From: Diaporthe sp. PMI_573
Taxonomy: Eukaryota; Ascomycota; Sordariomycetes; Diaporthales; Diaporthaceae
DNA length: 64,000 nt
Direction: 5' to 3'
NCBI GenBank assembly: GCA_021399435.1
Contig: JAJTUP010000019.1
Span: 248,001-312,000, forward strand
The first letter of the stretch is position 1, and each line of letters opens with the position of its first letter. Below, in pieces: positions 1 through 10,051 of this stretch. The notes beneath the pieces were generated by a model. That model searched no databases. It was given only the letters and a program-made list of their open reading frames with translations, and was not told the origin of the DNA. A program made the translations under genes and the position numbers.

Positions 1-1692
1 TAACTTTTCGAAGGAGGAAGATCCAGCTTTCCCAGGTCCTCGGGGCGCGAGGCAGCATATTCGCTATTGGCTGCTAGCATCGCCTTGCGATTATCGCTTT
101 TAGCCTTCAATGGAGCCATTGTAAAGGGAGACCAGGTCGTGGGTCTTTTACGAGTTATGACTTATATTCTGTGTGGTTACGAAACTACTAGAAGCATCTT
201 CTTACAGACAGGAACTCGAATCGTAAATAGTTGAAATGAAATGCATTTGTGAAGTGGATGTTCTCTGTGGTCTTTGTTTACGGTATGGCTTCGACAGGAA
301 TATACGCAAACGGCGAGCGCGTAACAAAGCACGGCGTGAGTCCAAATTCGCCGGTGATGTTGAAGTTGTCTTAAACCAGTGTCAAATTTCAGAGTACGCT
401 GGTAGATATTATCTATTTTAAGGTGTCTCATTTCTTGTTTTTGTCTCATGTGTGATCTCGACTCGATCAACCAAGCTCCTTTGTATCGGAACCGTGCTCA
501 TCGTCTCTAGCACGCAATAGGAATTCTTCTCGAGCATATAACTTGTTGGATCAATTGTTTGAAAAAACAGGAACATTGATAGGACTCTTGGATTCAATGT
601 TCGATTATGGAGACAAGTCGTGGTAATTAATCTAGCGTAACCAGACGGCGGTATCCTGGCGGCTGTCGTACTACCGTCGATCCCAACCACCCTTCTCAAA
701 GTGGCGAAATTTCAATTGCAACTGCCAAATTTGCTGGGGATATACTATATGATAGCAGAGGGCGTTTATTGCGGACACAGATAAGTCCTTTGTAACTTAC
801 TCAACACGCTACTCTTGTCAGCTGACGCCGGAATTGGGTGTCACCGATGCAGCGGATTACCTAACGGGCAATTGGTTCTTTGGAAAGCAAGACTGATGTT
901 TTGGGTCACTCTTGTCACAAATTGCAGGCAGCTTCGATTACATCGCCTTTAGTGAAGGCAAAAGTGCGCATTAATGCTTACAGGAGCGAGCCAGCACTGT
1001 CCACACTCAGGGGCCCAGGCTAGATTCTCCATGGCTTGTGGCTGTGGCGAGTAGCTTGGGTCACATCGCCAGCGCCGGAGCCAATGTCAAAGTTAGAACT
1101 CAACTTCGAACTCTTAAATACGAGGGTTGTGTTGCTAGTGAGCCGCTCCGTCGGAGTGTTAGATATTGTCCGTTTGATTTCCTAAACTTCGCGGTACTGC
1201 ATACACATCTGGTCAGAAAATGTATTTTCAGCGATTCATGCTGTTTCACGCATCCATGCAGGGCTGGCCCTAGGTAGCCGAGACATATTAATAGTAAATT
1301 AGAGTTTTCGAGGACGGCAGCCAGTCAAAAAGGGGCAGTTCGTAATACGAATAAACTCCTGTACATGTCCTTCTTGTTTATCATGCCCTTGTTTAAAATT
1401 ATACGCCGGGGGCTTTGCCATGCCTTAGGGGTAACGGCTCGGCCGAGGGTGAAGTCTGTTCCTTGAAGATAAATGCCAATTGCGACCTGGAAACGTCGAA
1501 GCTTGCGTTGACGACAAAACAACAGTCTGGCCCATCCAGTCTCTAGATGATTTCTGCCCCTCACTCTGTAAAGTCACATGTTCTGAAATACCATTCCTAC
1601 TTAGAAATTCGTTCAAGTACAGAGGCTGCAGCCTACCCACAGAGAGTCAACCGGAGTTTGAGCATACCGCAGTATCACAACAGCCTCGTGTC
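1..1692. other. Intergenic or undetermined sequence, left edge
   Basis: I see no gene I can support here. Open frames on both strands are below about 100 codons and have no recognisable family motif. The stretch from about 170 to 800 is comparatively AT-rich. The last few hundred bases should contain the promoter and 5' UTR of the peroxidase gene that starts at 1693. An in-frame extension of that gene back to about 1480 is open, but it has no ATG and no signal-peptide character. Confidence 0.6.
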
Positions 1693-2445
1693 ATGGCTTG
1701 CTTTCTCACCTGCCTCCTAGGCGCCTCCGTAGCGACGGCCTACCCTTCACTCACTATGAGACAAGCAGGCGCACCAGATAACACAAATGCCTTTATCGCA
1801 CCCAGTGAGATTGATGATTCCATACGCGGACCCTGCCCAGGCCTCAACATTCTCGCCAACCACGGCTACATCCCCCGCAACGGGCGCAACATATCCGCCG
1901 GCGCCGCCATCGAAGCGCAGATGACCGCGTTCAACTTTGACCAGGCGAGCGCGGCGAGCCCTATAGCAGGGGCCCTGTCTGTGTCCACGACGGGCTACAG
2001 CGACACCTTCAACCTGGACGACCTCGCGCGGCCGGGCGCGGACCGCGACGGCGACCTCAGCCGCGCCGACAGGTACTTTGGAGACAATATTTCATTCAAC
2101 CAAACCATCTGGTCCAGTGTGATGCAGCACTGGCCCGACGCGACCGTGTCCTTCAAGCAGGCGGCCGACGCCCGCGCCGCGAGGCTCCGGGACGCCGCGG
2201 CCGAGAACCCGGAGTTCACGCAGCCTGAGGCGGCGGTCAACGGGAGCTTCACGCAGCTGGCGGGCGTGCTGTGTGCGTTTGGCGGGAGCGCGGTCGACGG
2301 TGGGGCGAGGCTGGATTGGATCAATGCCAGTTTTGTGGAGGAGAGGCTTCCCTATGAGCTCGGGTGGGCCACACCGGCGGAGGTGTTCACCGCGGCGGGC
2401 TTTGAGGGCGTCATTGCTGAATTGAGAGCAGCGACACCCCCCTGA
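1693..2445 (+). CDS. Secreted heme-thiolate peroxidase (chloroperoxidase / Peroxidase_2 family)
   Basis: Single exon, 250 residues. I chose the ATG at 1693 because it begins a short hydrophobic signal peptide (residues 1-16, MACFLTCLLGASVATA); the frame is open further upstream but has no ATG. The family hallmark P-C-P lies at residues 47-49, with Cys48 as the expected proximal heme ligand. It is followed by the conserved G-L-N-x-L-A-N-H-G-Y-x-P-R-N-G block. A second conserved block, LSRADRYFGDN, lies at 122-132. In related peroxygenases the residues just before this block are usually E-G/H-D; here residues 117-121 read DRDGD, so the usual glutamate is absent. Several N-x-S/T sites suggest glycosylation. 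Family members use peroxide to halogenate or oxygenate small molecules outside the cell. The substrate here is unknown. The gene is followed 311 bases later by an SDR on the same strand. Confidence 0.87.
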   Translation: MACFLTCLLGASVATAYPSLTMRQAGAPDNTNAFIAPSEIDDSIRGPCPGLNILANHGYIPRNGRNISAGAAIEAQMTAFNFDQASAASPIAGALSVSTTGYSDTFNLDDLARPGADRDGDLSRADRYFGDNISFNQTIWSSVMQHWPDATVSFKQAADARAARLRDAAAENPEFTQPEAAVNGSFTQLAGVLCAFGGSAVDGGARLDWINASFVEERLPYELGWATPAEVFTAAGFEGVIAELRAATPP

Positions 2446-2642
2446 TCGGACTTTACACATGGAGACGATGCATGTGGGGCTTATTCTGGGGTCTATGGAG
2501 GCTGACCATGTATTGATGGGCTTTCATGGGCCTAGATTACCTTCAAATCCAAGGCTAGTCACCAACAGCACTCGGTTACGCCAATTGGATTGGAGTATCG
2601 TGCAGGCAATCCGTTCTGAGGCACGTTTCCGAGGCGCCTATG

Positions 2643-2651
2643 TATATAAAT
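2643..2651 (+). promoter_or_regulatory. TATA box candidate of the SDR gene
   Basis: TATATAAAT lies 106 bases upstream of the SDR start codon at 2757, inside an AT-rich patch in otherwise GC-balanced DNA. Position and sequence fit a fungal core promoter. No transcript evidence is available. Confidence 0.45.
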
Positions 2652-2756
2652 ACATATATCTAGCTTACATGTTGGCCCTAGTCCAAACTTCCAATCTTCT
2701 CGCCTTGTCTTCTACCTGTGCGTATCGCAAGTTAGCACGTTTTCGTCGTAACACAG

Positions 2757-4274
2757 ATGTCCTCAAAAGGCTCAATTCTCGTGACAGGCGCCAACGGCGG
2801 CCTCGGCAGCGCGATTGCGGCACACCTTGTTTCTTCCCCAGAGCTTGCGGCCCACCATGGCATCTACACCGTCCGTAACGCTCAAAACGCTCCCGCGCTC
2901 GATGCTGCCCTGCGACAATCACGCCCGAAACCCACCGCGCCACCTCACACCTCTGAGAAGGTCTCTCTCGACCTGTCGCGGCTCAGCAGCGTGCGAGAAG
3001 TAGCCGCCGACATCAGCTCGCGCGTCGCTTCGGGCCGAATCCCCCCGATCCGTGCCATAATCCTCAATGCTGGCGTTGAGGAATTCGCGACGCAGACCTG
3101 GACTGAAGACGGGCTGGATTTGACCTTTGCTACCAATTATCTCGGGCATTGGCTGCTAAGCTTGATGCTCCTTGGGAGTATGGACCGCGAGAGAGGGAGG
3201 ATTCTCTGGGTGTCGAGTTGGTCACACAAGTGAGTCTTAGTGTTGGCTCCTGGTTTTTGATTCATAATTACATGCGACAAATTTAATCATAGCTAACACG
3301 TCCTGGTAGCCCACGAGACAGCCACAATGCAATCAACGGGGCCTACCAGGAGGACAAGTTTAAAGCCTTCATCTCTGATGACCTCGACCCTATTGCCAAT
3401 GGCTCCTGGAGCGCTACCAAGGATGACCCTACAAACTGGGCTGCAGGTTACAGACGCTATGGCGTGTCCAAGCTGTGCGGAATAATGATGATGTACGATA
3501 AGACGACCGCCATACACACAATTCTTTTCCTGAATGGATAGCTAACAAAATCGCTCGTTACTATCTAGCCATGAGCTTCAGCGCCGCCTCGATCAGGACC
3601 CGATGCTCAGCAATATATCAGTCCTTGCCATCGATCCGGGAGCGATGCCTACCGATATCAGTAAGCAGCTTCTGGATACAATCTTGTCTCCTTCCAGAAG
3701 AAACACCTCCCCTCTGCGGCCTAGACTCAAAGAACTTATTACCCTGGTGGTTTGAGATGGGCTGTGGCCACACTGTGGCCCTTTATTTCCCACATTTGTA
3801 TGAAACTACTCCCTTGGTGCTCTGATAACTGACACTGAATGCTGCAGTGCGTAACAGCGGATTTTGGATGATACGATGCGTGGTGGTCAGTACCAATCTT
3901 CTCCTTTTACGGATCCCCGTCTTTCATATTTTGGAATGTTCCAGAACGCATCACTTCAGAATCCGTAGCAGGACTAACATAATATGTAGTTCCCAGTGGT
4001 ACTACCCGTGATCACGGTGTTTTGGGGCTGGCTCTGGCCGAACGGGGCGTTCCGAACCGTTGAGAAGTCGGCCCGTGACGTTGTCGCCGCCGTGATCGGG
4101 TGTGGTCCGCCACCGCTCAGTGAACACCCCAAGGGTCTGTACCTCAATGGATCGGAGCAGGGTGAGTATAATAATGAGGCACTGGACCCTGTTAAGAGGG
4201 GCGTGGTATGGCGAGGCAGCGTTCGATTCGCGAAACTGGACGGAGGCGAGACTTTGCTTAAGGACTGGCAATGA
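2757..4274 (+). CDS. Short-chain dehydrogenase/reductase (NAD(P)-dependent oxidoreductase)
   Basis: Five exons by my reading: 2757-3229, 3310-3492, 3569-3660, 3848-3885 and 3990-4274, giving 356 residues. The introns begin GTGAGT, GTACGA, GTAAGC and GTCAGT; all end in AG and frame is kept across each join. The Rossmann motif TGANGGLG lies at 10-17, LNAG at 103-106, and the catalytic Y-x-x-x-K is Y208-K212 (YGVSK). The second exon boundary restores HELQRRLDQDP, and the third restores the usual PG-x-M-x-T-D-I segment. The C-terminal exon carries the PNG-x-x-RT-x-EKSA-x-DV block typical of a fungal SDR subgroup related to WW-domain oxidoreductase/retinol dehydrogenase-like enzymes. The substrate cannot be told. 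Exon 4 is only 38 bases. Intron 3 is long (187 bases), and if it were retained the frame would run about 33 codons to a stop. Confidence 0.85.
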
Positions 4275-6418
4275 CCCTGGCTTACTGGGTGCATGCGCTC
4301 AAAGCAAATTGATAAACAGGGTGTTTTCTGCGTTGACTTCCTTTGGAAATACATGATAGTAGATAGTCAATGTGACAAAAGGATAATTTCTCATAGAAAG
4401 GATGTGCGTGACGCATGATCACCGAATATTAGTGTTGGTGAACCTTGCACATGTGTCGTTTGCTCATTTGATACGCAGCAACAACGGCCGCAGTGGCCCC
4501 AATGCCACATTGCGAAGGCATTGAACAAATGTTGGTAAAGTCTCACACAATAAGGTTTCCAGCAGGTCCAAGATTGACTGAGTGCTTGATTCATACCTAG
4601 CCGTAGGTGTAGTCGTGTCATACCATCGCTCCGTGTTGCGTTTCAGCGCTGCCCAGGTGATGAATGTATTTAACCGAAGCATTGGATCTAATGCTCTGTG
4701 TCGAGACACGTTTAGAGACTTGAAAATAGTCATAAGAAACCATGCCTCTAGAGTCTTGAGCAATATTTGCGCCCAAAGATGACTGGAACCTTGCAATTTG
4801 TTCACAGGCGAGAGTCCAATTTATGCCCACGCATCCTGTACCATTTGCTAACGATAGGACCCCGCGGACAACCATTCTGATTATGTGACGCATGTAGTGT
4901 AAGACTTTTGGTGTCGGAGTCTGGGCCGAGTGGGCAGACACTTCATTTGCCCAGATGACTGGGAGGGTTAACGAATGGCTGGGGGACAGACGTGGAACAG
5001 ATGGTTGTTTGGTAGACTTTGTCTGCGGTATCAGTGTCAGACGTGGTCAAACTGCACATGGAATACGTTGCTTGACCATGTCATTGTGCTGAAGGCCAAC
5101 AGACCGAAGGTTGTCTCACTTGCTGGGTCCGACTGCCAGTCCTGCTTCATGATGGTCACTTCGGAGCTGAGCCGAAGCTTTTCTGTGTAGGACGGAGGAT
5201 TTACTCGCGCCGCTGGTGGCTTCAGAGCTCCCTTGACCAGTGGTCGTTTAGGAAGCGGTTGAAGTTTGTCAGACATTGGTCAATTGGGTTCCAATTCTCT
5301 GTTCGGGTGTTGACGGCCTGCAGGTGTTCTAGACTATACAGCCTGCATCAGCATGAAACTGGAGTAGGAATGTGGGTGTGCCAAGCCGCAGTGGTGATAA
5401 ACTTTACGTCTTAGGCCGACGGGTCCAGAGATTGGATGGTGAGCATGCAGGCGTGTACGTACAGAGAGTAATCCAAGAAGTGGAACCTGACAGGCCTCGT
5501 GACGAAGCTCAATAATGCGCCAGCACAAGCACCCGCGGATATCCCACCTACCGCTTCCAACCATGCGTTGGTAGACAACCTTTCTGGCCCTCTCTCTGTC
5601 TCAATAGTGTCATCGGACACCAAGTCAACAGCAGATGGTCGGACTGAATGAAGCGAACTGCGCATGGGATTACCTGAAAGAGAAGATGAGCAAGACCAGG
5701 AGGCCGAGGGGACAGAGTTACCCACTCTTTTCCGGATCCAGGGCGAGATTTCTACCGGACGAGCAGGGGTCCGGATCTTATCGCGGCTTATCAGCCCCGT
5801 ATTTGTCACAGCCAGCCAATCATGGCAGGGGGCTTCCCCACTTTCCCGCCTCATTCCCCGCCATTCAGAAGTCGAAAAGCGGGCAGGTGCGCTTCACAGT
5901 TTTTTTTGCCCTCCTGCGACGCTTGCGACGGGAAGGTGCAAGCGGGGGAAAAAAAAACGAGGTTGGACACAGGAGCAGGGAGCAGGGAGCAGGGAGCAAG
6001 GAGCGACATTGGCGAGCAAGAGCGATAGGGTGCCAGTATGACTCTTCCATGCTGTCTGTGGCGGCTCTTGATCTACTGCCACAGTAGTGTAGTATAGTTG
6101 CATGCTTGCAGCTTGTTAGTTATGACTCTGCAAAAGTTCCCCGGTTCCCCCCTGTAGGACAGAATGCTTCCTTCTTAAACCAACCCAACCCCGCACCCTC
6201 CGCTACCGGCCCCTCGACCTCGACCTCGACTGTCTCGCTCATGACCCAAGCCGGTTCACCTACGGACACGAGTGACAACACCATCGCGACACCGGCGCCC
6301 CTCAGATCCGTTCGCCAGCGTGCCTGGACTGTTGGAAGGTCCCGCCTGCGCTGCGCTGCGCTTCTCCCCTCTTCCCCATCTTCCCCTGCCGCCCACCTCC
6401 GCCACCGTGCAGGTGTGC
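4275..6418. other. Intergenic region, no supported gene
   Basis: No frame with family motifs. The part after about 5700 becomes GC- and pyrimidine-rich and includes a short A run and a heptamer repeat. It probably holds the 5' UTR and promoter of the downstream Zn2Cys6 regulator. An ATG at 6241 opens a different frame (begins MTQAGSPTD) that I could not splice in frame to the regulator's coding exon. Confidence 0.5.
5971..6001. repeat. Short tandem repeat (GGGAGCA)n
   Basis: About four copies of a seven-base unit GGGAGCA/AGGAGCA in tandem, upstream of the Zn2Cys6 regulator. It is a simple microsatellite and could lie in the promoter or 5' UTR. Confidence 0.8.
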
Positions 6419-8941
6419 ATGGACGGCTCTGCAGCCCCCGGACCCGGCGCCGCAAGCTCGGCAGCCCAGGCCCAAGCTCAGCACGGCCATGGCCACGGCG
6501 ACGGAGGTCCTGCCTCCTCCATGAGCCCGACAAGTCCTGTCTCCGCCCGGAGCCATGGCATGTCCCACGCCTCCGGCTTCGGTGCCAATGGCGCTGCCAA
6601 GCGCAAGAGGAGCTCCGTCGGCATGGTTGGCAGCAGCCCTGGCAGTGCTGATGGTGACGACGACCTCGCCGGCGACCACCACGAGAAGAAGAGGCAGCCG
6701 GGCGTCAAGAGGGCCTGCAACGAGTGTCGCCAACAGAAAGTGAGTCCGATACCGAGTCGGGTCGCACCATCCTTCTTGCCCGCCTACATGATCCAATCCC
6801 TGCCAGCAATTCCCAACACGTCTCCGTCTGTCAATGCCAGTTGCACCCTTTGTTTGTTCCTCCTCCAAAGCATCGCGGTGCACTAGTCGCTGACCATTGG
6901 GCTTGATCTTCCTCGACATCAGTTGCGATGCGATGTTGTACAAGACCCCTTCACGAGCTGCTCCAGATGCGTCCGCCTCAAACTCGACTGCAAGATTGAG
7001 TCAAACTTCAAGCGCGTCGGCAAGCGCAGTAAACACGCAGAGATGGAAAGGGAGATAGAGAAGCTGCGTCACAATGTCGCCAAGGCAAGATCGCAAGGCT
7101 ACCTCCCGGACGACGAAGACCCCATGGAGTCTCAGCTGCAGTCTCCCGTCGTCGCCAGTGTCTATTCCCACACCAGGCACCCTTCGCTCATGGGGTCCGA
7201 CGAGGCTGTCTCGTCTCTGTTGCACCTGAAGCGCGGGGGCTCCTACAACGTGCCTCGCATCTGCCGGGAGCTCGAGGAGGTCCGCTTGACTGAGGACGCC
7301 GAGGCCCAGCTGTTTGCCGAGTACTTCGCCCACTATGACCAGTTTCTCCCATTCCTTAATCCTGCTCAGTCCCCCGATCAATACTACGCGCAGCATCCCC
7401 TGCTTTACTGGGTCATGATCTCAGTCGCCGCGCGTCGATACCACCCTGATCCTTCTCTCCTCGGGAACCTCTCCGGACCTCTCACAAACTTGCTGTGGCA
7501 GACCATTGGTGATGTCCCCAGCAGCCACCATGTCATCAAGGCTCTTTGCCTCCTGTGTACATGGCCGCTCCCCACAAGCACGTCCTCTTCAGACCCGACA
7601 CAAATCTTGTGCGGTGTGATGATGAAGGTTGCCACGCTCATCGGCCTCCATAGGCCTCATCACATAAACGACTTCTCGCGCGTCATCATCGACCTGGACA
7701 ACGAGCAGCTACATGACCGTGTGATGACGTGGGCTGTTACCAACATCGTCGCCCAGAGCATCGGAACGGGCTATGGCCAACCCGCTTCGAGTCTCTATGA
7801 CTGGACTCTGGCCATCCGGCCTGGTGAATCTGGTCCGTTCCAACTGTCACCCGATCTTGAGGCTCGTCTGCAAATCGAGCGTTTCTGTGATAAAGTGTCC
7901 AAGGAGATGTACAGCAATGCTAGCGATCCACGAGGCGTCGCTGGAGACGAGCACCGCGCCATGCTGATGCGCGTGTACCGCCGCGAGTACGGAGAGCTGC
8001 AGGCCTCGATATTGTCTCGCAACCTGTCGAGAGTTGTGAACCTTCACCTGAAAGCTGCCGGTCTCCACCTTCGACTGGCCGGCTTCTTCGATTCACATAA
8101 CACACCCGGGTACATGGATGACCTGATGGGTCTTTGGAGAGCCAGTTGCAGTTTCCTGGACTATGTTCTGGACAGCAAACCAACCTCTCCGCACGACCAC
8201 CATGGCGAGAGTGATCTTCTTCGATACGCCACCAACTACATCCAGCAAATGCTTGTCGCTGCGGGCTTTGCTTTGCTCAAGCTTCTCCGGTCCTTCTTTG
8301 CCAAGTCCGTAGACTACGAACGTGGCCGCATACTATTCCACCGCACCATCACAGCCATTCGATCAACCAGTGTTGTCCAAAACGATCTCAATTGGAGGCT
8401 CGCTGAGCTCATGGTCCAAATCTGGAATGGAGCCCGTGCCGAGAAACGAAGCAAATCCTGGCATGACGAGGACTCGGTACATGAGATTGATGATAGCTTG
8501 CAGCTGCAAGTGCGCTGCAGGCACAGCATGAGTCTTGTCTATGACTCGATCTGGCACTGGAGAGAAGAATACCAAGCTCGTGGCCGAGGAAACCTCGACT
8601 GTAAGTGGAGCCCCCCCGCCTGCCCTCCGGCATCCGTTGCTGACGGAGGGCACGCAGCGCTGAAACATCCCACGAATCCAGATTCCGCAGAGCATTCATC
8701 GGCATCATCGACGCATCTCGACCCCCCACTGAGTTCAGCACATGGCCTGCCGGCAAGTCTCCTTACCGCTTCCAACGGGGCCTTGACGCCTAGTGGTGGC
8801 TCTGGCTTCGGTAGTGGCCAGGGCGGACTGGGTGGTTCAAATTATGAGCCGACCAACTACGACTTCTTCGATCCCCAGCACTGGATGCTGGATGGACTCA
8901 TGGACTTCAACTATTCCTTCGTCCCAGAAATGGGCGCCTAG
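6419..8941 (+). CDS. Zn(II)2Cys6 transcription factor, LEU3-like DNA-binding domain
   Basis: Proposed exons are 6419-6739, 6923-8600 and 8658-8941 (760 residues). The zinc cluster is complete: Cys100, 103, 110, 120, 123 and 130 give C-x2-C-x6-C-x9-C-x2-C-x6-C. Intron 1 (GTGAGT...CAG) splits it between the second and third cysteines, and splicing restores QQKLRCD. A basic linker (KRVGKRSKH) leads into a heptad-like stretch (EMEREIEKLR) that looks like a dimerisation coiled coil. The middle region resembles a fungal transcription-factor regulatory domain, and the C-terminus is Gly/Ser-rich with an acidic aromatic tail. The 57-base segment 8601-8657 has GTAAGT, a GCTGAC branch site and CAG; being a multiple of three it can also be read through. 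The N-terminus is uncertain: 6419 is the first in-frame ATG, but an upstream exon is possible. Target genes are unknown; LEU3-like is based only on the C-x2-E-C-R-Q-Q-K style of the domain. Confidence 0.83.
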
Positions 8942-10025
8942 ACAGCACGCCAGGACCCAGGATTAGGACCATTTGGATCCCGAGGAGTTCCTGTTGCAGA
9001 CTTGAGAGAACTCGAGAATGTGGATGAATTTGGTGGGAACCCAGCCCCTTGTGCGACATCTCTTGACCAGAGGCGGTTGCAACTTTTTTGGCACAATTGA
9101 TACATGGCTTCAAGCTACAGTTTCTGAGGACCGGTCTACGGCTCGGCATGGAGACAGCAAATATTCTTCGAAATTTTGATCATTATACAGCGAGCTCTAG
9201 TCATAACCCCGTCTCAAATACCCAATACTCGACATGAACATCTCGGCGTTCGAAGGGGAGTGCAAGCTAGAACCAGGTGTTCATGACCGAGTCAATGCGG
9301 AGTAGAGAAGAGGTTCGAGAGACGGCCAAGCTGGTTTGAGGATTTCCCAAAGCTACGCGCCTTCGTGGAAAATTGGTGGGACAGCTTCTATCAGCTACTA
9401 TTGTGGCAAGATTGATTCCCTTGCGACAACGAATATGCTTCTTACAGGAGACCGGAAGGGCAGAAGGACACAAAAGGGGTAACAGACCTCCTACGGTATG
9501 CAACACCCCCTGTGGTACATTTACTTGTACATAGAGGTACGCGAGACGAGATTGGGAGCTCATCGATCAAAGTGCATGTCACGAGGAGGCGGCATTGTCT
9601 CGGGTTTCTGTTCACTTGACTGCGTTGCTTATTCACCATTGTTTTTGCTATCTACCATCCAAACCTCCTTGCCCACCCACCAGGTGACCGACCTGCCTCT
9701 CTTGGTGGATTCCATGGGATATTGACAGGGAGGCGGAGGGGTCTGGGAAGATTGCACTCTGAGGATTTCTTGCGTTTAGCTTGTGGTGTATGTACCTGTG
9801 GAGAGAATACCCCAGTTTGGTACCTTTTATTTAGCGAGAGGAGTAGGGCTGGCTGCCCTTGCAGAGAAGGGTGAAGCTGTTGTCTACAGAGGAAAATGGA
9901 TGCACCCACACCTCTGCAGCGTGGTTTGCCCTCATAGAGTCACTTCCTGGTTTCAACAGAAGCTAGTTAGGTGGCCTGTCGATGCTTACATGCGAAATCA
10001 AGGATCGTCATTTTCATTGTCGTTG

Positions 10026-10051
10026 GTCTCCTGGGTCTCCTGGGTCTCCCG
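10026..10051. repeat. Nine-base tandem repeat (GGTCTCCTG)n
   Basis: About three tandem copies of GGTCTCCTG, immediately followed by a GTGTGTGTGT run near 10070. Simple repeat in the gene-poor region. Confidence 0.8.

Noticed and set aside
6302..6943. Long minus-strand frame over the first exon of the Zn2Cys6 gene
   Set aside because: It is an antisense shadow of a GC-rich coding exon, with low-complexity Gly/Arg/Ala translation and no motif.
6419..8941. Identification as the protease regulator PrtT
   Set aside because: The zinc-cluster sequence style differs from PrtT/War1 proteins; it is closer to LEU3-type clusters, so no symbol is given.
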